The position numbers and the translations under genes are program-made. DNA of 13,161 nucleotides from Corinectria fuckeliana (taxonomy: Eukaryota; Ascomycota; Sordariomycetes; Hypocreales; Nectriaceae), in NCBI GenBank assembly GCA_019137255.1, contig WPDH01000233.1:1-13161 (forward strand). The letters run 5' to 3'. The notes under the pieces are model-generated. The model was not told the origin of the DNA and did no database searches. It worked only from the letters and a program-made list of their open reading frames with translations. Positions 10,053-13,161 of the stretch are shown here, piece after piece (the first letter of the stretch is position 1; each line of letters begins with the position of its first letter).

Positions 10053-11323
10053 CTAAACCTGTGGTTTAATGAAAGCCATGACAGCATAACGAAAGCTTCC
10101 ATCCGCGTATCCTCGTCTCATGGCCCGGAACGACTGCAAGAAGGCAATGCCATCGCGACCTTGGGCAAAGGCAAATGCCCACAGGGAGGGGTTTTGCACT
10201 AGTGACCATGATATGTCCCTAAGAACTGTAAGCCTGGAGCCTGACGGTATGTGAAAGAGATGTTCGGGTCTTACCAAGTTTTTCGAACTTCCTGACTGAT
10301 GTCTTTGGGCTCAGCAAAGACTTGGAGACCTACTTGTGTAGCCTTGTCGACATAGCCCTGCTGGGTACAAAGAGGAGGCAGAAGCATGCCATCTGATCCT
10401 TCGTAAGCAATATATCCTAGCGTGCTCCATGATAAAAGGTGCTTGCCTTCGATAGGTTTGATGTCGTTGACAAAGGTCGTCTCGTTCAAGTTCTCAGCCT
10501 TGAACCAATCGGCCAGCACCAACTTTCCTCCAGACTGCAAGACTCGCTTTGCATTCTCAAAGAACAAGGCCTTGTTGGGGAAGTGACTCAGGGCCTCGCT
10601 AATCCAAACGGTGCCGAAGGTGCCCTCTTGTCCGCTAAAGAAATCGGCCATCTTCTCTGCGTCGAGCTCGATGAAGCGGACTTTCCCCAGACCGAGCCGC
10701 ACGAAGCCATCGGCATCTGGGGTTCCTGGGATATGGTCAGTGGGGGTCGACTGGGTCACGGCGGCGGTCTCGCTCTCAGCAGCGGCCTTGGTGAGCCGGT
10801 TGGCAATCTCGACCTGCTTGGAAGAGATGGTGATGCCCGTGACGGTGCATCCATGCTTGGAGGCGAGATAGCGAGTCGTTCCGCCCACGCCACAGCCGAC
10901 GTCAAGGACGGAGTTATCAGCAGGGGACTCTGAGATGTCGAGGAGAAGCTGGATTAGGTTGGCCTGGGCTTCCTCCTTTGTCAGTGTTGCCTGGGACTCT
11001 TGGGTTGGCCAGTACCCGTGGTGGATATGCTCGCCCCTAACAGCGCAAAGAAGCAGTCAAGTCAGCAGGACACCCTAAGTACAGATGACATGTTTATTCA
11101 CGACAGCAAGTCAAGGTGACAGGGAGTCTAGACGGTGCGTGATGGAGGCCTGTACGCACCACAGGCTCAAGTAATAGTCACTCGCAAGGTCATAATGGAG
11201 CCTGATCCTATCCTTGAGAGCCTGCATGGTCGAGTGGGCCATGCCGAGTGGAGTGTCATATTGCTGGGCGAGGTCGGTGGTGGCCTGGTCGGGCAATGTC
11301 GCTGGTGGAGTAGCGGTCGTCAT
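10053..11323 (-). CDS. SAM-dependent methyltransferase, tocopherol/sterol methyltransferase-like
   Basis: This is a class I S-adenosylmethionine-dependent methyltransferase; the substrate is unknown. Exons on the - strand are 11323-11160, 11036-10275 and 10218-10053, giving 363 residues. A leader of about 35 residues is followed by HYDLASDYYLSLWGEHIHHGYW (residues 43-64, exon 1/2 junction inside W55), which resembles the region ahead of the fold in tocopherol C-methyltransferase, sterol methyltransferase and cyclopropane-fatty-acid synthase relatives. Motif I is VLDVGCGVGG (98-107), followed by TGITISSKQ (121-129), an acidic D180-A181-E182, WISEALSHF (199-207) and GGKLVLADWF (224-233). Residues about 139-173 form a low-complexity insert. 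The C-terminal exon (…AFAFAQGRDGIAFLQSFRAM…) is hydrophobic and aromatic, perhaps part of a substrate lid. An in-frame TAG at 11362-11360 with no ATG in between fixes the start, which has A at -3. No signal peptide or biosynthetic neighbours are seen. Confidence 0.88.
10219..10274 (-). other. Methyltransferase intron 2 (56 bp, phase 2)
   Basis: The donor GTAAGA (from 10274 downward) interrupts the W309 codon, and the acceptor TTAG ends at 10219. Without splicing the frame stops at once (TAA at 10273-10271). With it the protein continues KTW-DISWSLVQ. An alternative AG a few bases upstream (ACAG) would bring in a stop, so the chosen acceptor is the only workable one. The branch point is weak, possibly CTTAC. 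Confidence 0.88.
11037..11159 (-). other. Methyltransferase intron 1 (123 bp, phase 2)
   Basis: The donor GTGCGT starts at 11159 and the acceptor TTAG ends at 11037. A CTGAC branch point lies at 11065-11061, about 24 bases before the acceptor. Splicing rebuilds the W55 codon and gives the family sequence YYLSLWGEHIHHGYW. Reading through would instead reach a stop at 11113-11111. Confidence 0.88.
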
Positions 11324-11525
11324 TGTGAATACTAGGGCTTGGGGGAAGTGGCCGAGAGGCTAAATGACAAAAGTGCACAGCCTCGCTCGCTTAGGATATG
11401 GAAGATGAAATGATCAGGGATTTCTGCGAAGAGATGACTGGATAGGATTGAGGTTGAGTCGAGTACCTAGATAGGGTGGGGACCCGGGTTCCCGCGCGCA
11501 CCCGTATCCCGCGCAGCTGACCGCG
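11324..11525 (-). promoter_or_regulatory. Short upstream region of the methyltransferase gene
   Basis: Only about 200 bases of normal-composition DNA separate the methyltransferase start from the second AT-rich block, so the promoter must be compact or reach into degenerate DNA. The outer end (about 11473-11525) is GC-rich with many CpG steps and a near-palindrome around CCCGGG at 11483-11488. I see no clear TATA or CCAAT box in the right position. Confidence 0.4.
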
Positions 11526-11799
11526 TTTTTAATCAGACTTTAAGGCTGTATTTCTTAACAAATATAATAGAAAATAACTAGCTAAAACTAGAATATATTT
11601 ATTATACTATCTATAGTTAAACTGCCTACTTTTTTAGAGATTTTTTTTACTAAGATAAGTAAAATATATCTTTTTTCTCTTTTTTTTTTATAGTTTTACT
11701 TTTAGCTTTTATAATTTTTATATATATTAAAAAAGTAGTAATTAAGTTAAATTTAACTATTTTTCTTTTTATAACTTTTTATAATCTTATTTAGTTTTT

Positions 11800-12229
11800 A
11801 TTTATTTATTTTATTTATTTATATATTATTTTAACTTTATAGTTATTTAAACCTTTTTTTAAGTAGCTTAGACTAGTTTATAATAAAAAAGAAAAACCTA
11901 ATAATAAGCTATAAGATAAAAAACCCTTTACTACTCTTACTTAAGAGAGAACTAAGTTAGGCTTAGTATATATATATAGTAATATAAGTTTAAATAAGTT
12001 TATTTTACTAGAAAAGCTAGTTATATACTTATATTAATAAATTCTTATAAGGCTTAGCTTAAATTATATACTAAAATTTATTTAATCTTAAGATAAGTCT
12101 AAGTTACTTATACTACTTATTTTTCTTATCTTTTTAAGTATTATTCTTATTACTACTTAGTATTAGTATACTTTTTTTTACTCTTAAAAGTATTTACTTT
12201 CTAAATTAGTTAATTAGCTTAAATACTAT
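11800..12229 (+). repeat. Direct repeat, copy 1
   Basis: This copy aligns with the sequence about 933 bases downstream. Shared landmarks include AAGTAGCTTA / AAGTAACTTA (11861 and 12794), TAAGCTATAAGATAAAAA, GTTAGGCTTAGTATATATAT, GAAAAGCT (12011 and 12946), AAGGCTTAGCTTAAAT and TATTAGTATACTTTTTTT (12161 and 13093). The offset drifts only between 932 and 935, so there are few indels. Most differences look like C/T and G/A changes. The upstream end is uncertain (11800-11840). Confidence 0.75.
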
Positions 12230-12732
12230 TAAGGTTAAACTTAAGTTTAGTTTAACTTAAAACTACTTTAAAAGCTATTTAAGCCTCTTTTAAGCTAAGT
12301 AGTTTAATATTATAGTTAGTATTAATATTAGTATTATTATATCTTATAGTAAGTATACTATATAATTATACTACTTATTTAAAATACTAAACTATATAAG
12401 TCTTTTTAAGTAGGTATTTTTTACTTACTTTTACTTTTTTTATATTATATAATATATATAAGACTATATTTAGTATAGCTTATTATAGTTATAATATACT
12501 AAAAGAATCTTACTAGTAAAAGTAAAATATATTATATCTCTTATATAATAAGCTCTCTTATAATAGTTATACTTAGCTTATTTCTAATAGTATTATATAA
12601 TATATTTAAAGTAAAAACACTTAAAGTACTACTTAGGCTAAATCTCTCTTAAATAAAACTTAGTTTAATATATCTTTATAACTATAATTATATTTTAGTT
12701 ATAAAGTTTATTTATATCTATTAGTTTAGTTA

Positions 12733-13161
12733 ATAATATAACTATTTATTTATTTATACCTAATTTAGCTAGTAGCTATTTAGTTTTTCTTTTAAGTAAC
12801 TTAAACTAATTTATAATAAAAGAGAAAAACCCTAATAGTAAGCTATAAGATAAAAAGCCTTTTACTACTCTTACCTAAGAGGAAAGTAAGTTAGGCTTAG
12901 TATATATATATAGTAATATATATTATAAGTAGGTTTACTTTATAAGAAAAGCTAATTATATACTTATAATAATAAGTTCTCATAAGGCTTAGCTTAAATC
13001 ATATATTAAAATTTAATTAGTTTTAAGTTAAGTTTAAGTTACTTATATTACTTATTCTTATTCTCTTAGGTATTATTCTTCTTACTAACTAATATTAGTA
13101 TACTTTTTTTAGCTTTTAATAGTATTTACTCTCTTCATTAGTTAATTAATTTAATTATTAT
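12733..13161 (+). repeat. Direct repeat, copy 2 (runs off the window)
   Basis: This is the second copy of the repeat starting near 11800, in the same orientation and still matching at the last base of the window. The two copies may be long terminal repeats of a small or internally deleted element, units of a tandem array with a period near 933 bases, or two separate insertions of one short element. It keeps slightly more C than copy 1 in places (for example CTCATAAGG against CTTATAAGG). Confidence 0.75.

Larger units (their letters stand above)
11526..13161. repeat. Second RIP-degenerated AT-rich block
   Basis: From about 11526 to the end the sequence again becomes very AT-rich, with TpA everywhere, very few CpA, TpG or CpG steps and no open reading frame. 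As in the left block this is best explained by RIP of duplicated DNA, here supported directly by two diverged copies of one sequence within the block. No transposon family can be named. The left edge is sharp, within about 30 bases of CpG-rich DNA (CCGCG at 11521-11525). The block continues past the window. Confidence 0.85.

Noticed and set aside
10439..10933. 164-codon open frame on the + strand
   Set aside because: It lies opposite exon 2 of the methyltransferase, whose conserved motifs are clearly on the - strand. The + frame is a shadow.
11347..11362. tRNA A-box-like sequence (GTGGCCGAGAGGCT) resembling the 5' part of tRNA-Ser or tRNA-Leu
   Set aside because: No GGTTCGA-type B box follows at the expected distance and no acceptor or anticodon stem can be formed, so it is taken as a chance match in the methyltransferase upstream region.
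1..13161. CRISPR array, bacterial operon or phage-like system
   Set aside because: The genes contain spliceosomal introns and are fungal, and no regularly spaced short repeats with unique spacers are present.

Overview
The window looks like nuclear DNA of a filamentous ascomycete (Pezizomycotina, probably a Sordariomycete). The grounds are two multi-exon genes with short fungal introns (GT...AG, CTAAC/CTGAC branch points), an Atg8 protein of the filamentous-fungal type, and two AT-rich blocks with the TpA-saturated, CpA/TpG-depleted signature of repeat-induced point mutation (RIP). The species cannot be named from the sequence.

Layout: (1) 1 to about 7130 is an extremely AT-rich block with no usable open reading frame, read as RIP-degenerated transposon DNA. 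It holds a small less-mutated patch near 1125-1270, two (TAA)n microsatellites, a pyrimidine-rich tract and two undetermined bases. (2) About 7130-11525 is an island of normal base composition. It starts with about 1.3 kb of non-coding DNA holding a G-run cluster, a 148-bp inverted-repeat (MITE-like) element and a pyrimidine-rich leader. Next comes ATG8 on the + strand (three exons, 8447-9056, 118 aa), then a 1-kb gap with nothing recognisable. A class I SAM-dependent methyltransferase follows on the - strand (three exons, 11323-10053, 363 aa), with about 200 bp of CpG-containing upstream DNA. (3) About 11526-13161 is a second RIP-degenerated block, containing two diverged direct copies of a sequence of at least 370 bp set about 933 bp apart.

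The two genes are convergent and have separate promoters. Nothing suggests that they work together. ATG8 is the ubiquitin-like protein conjugated to phosphatidylethanolamine in autophagy. The methyltransferase resembles tocopherol/sterol C-methyltransferase-like enzymes, but its substrate cannot be told from sequence. I found no convincing new multi-gene system. The most notable points are a core autophagy gene confined to a roughly 4.4-kb island between heavily RIPped blocks, the RIP context pattern, the MITE-like element and the uncharacterised methyltransferase with its variable insert.
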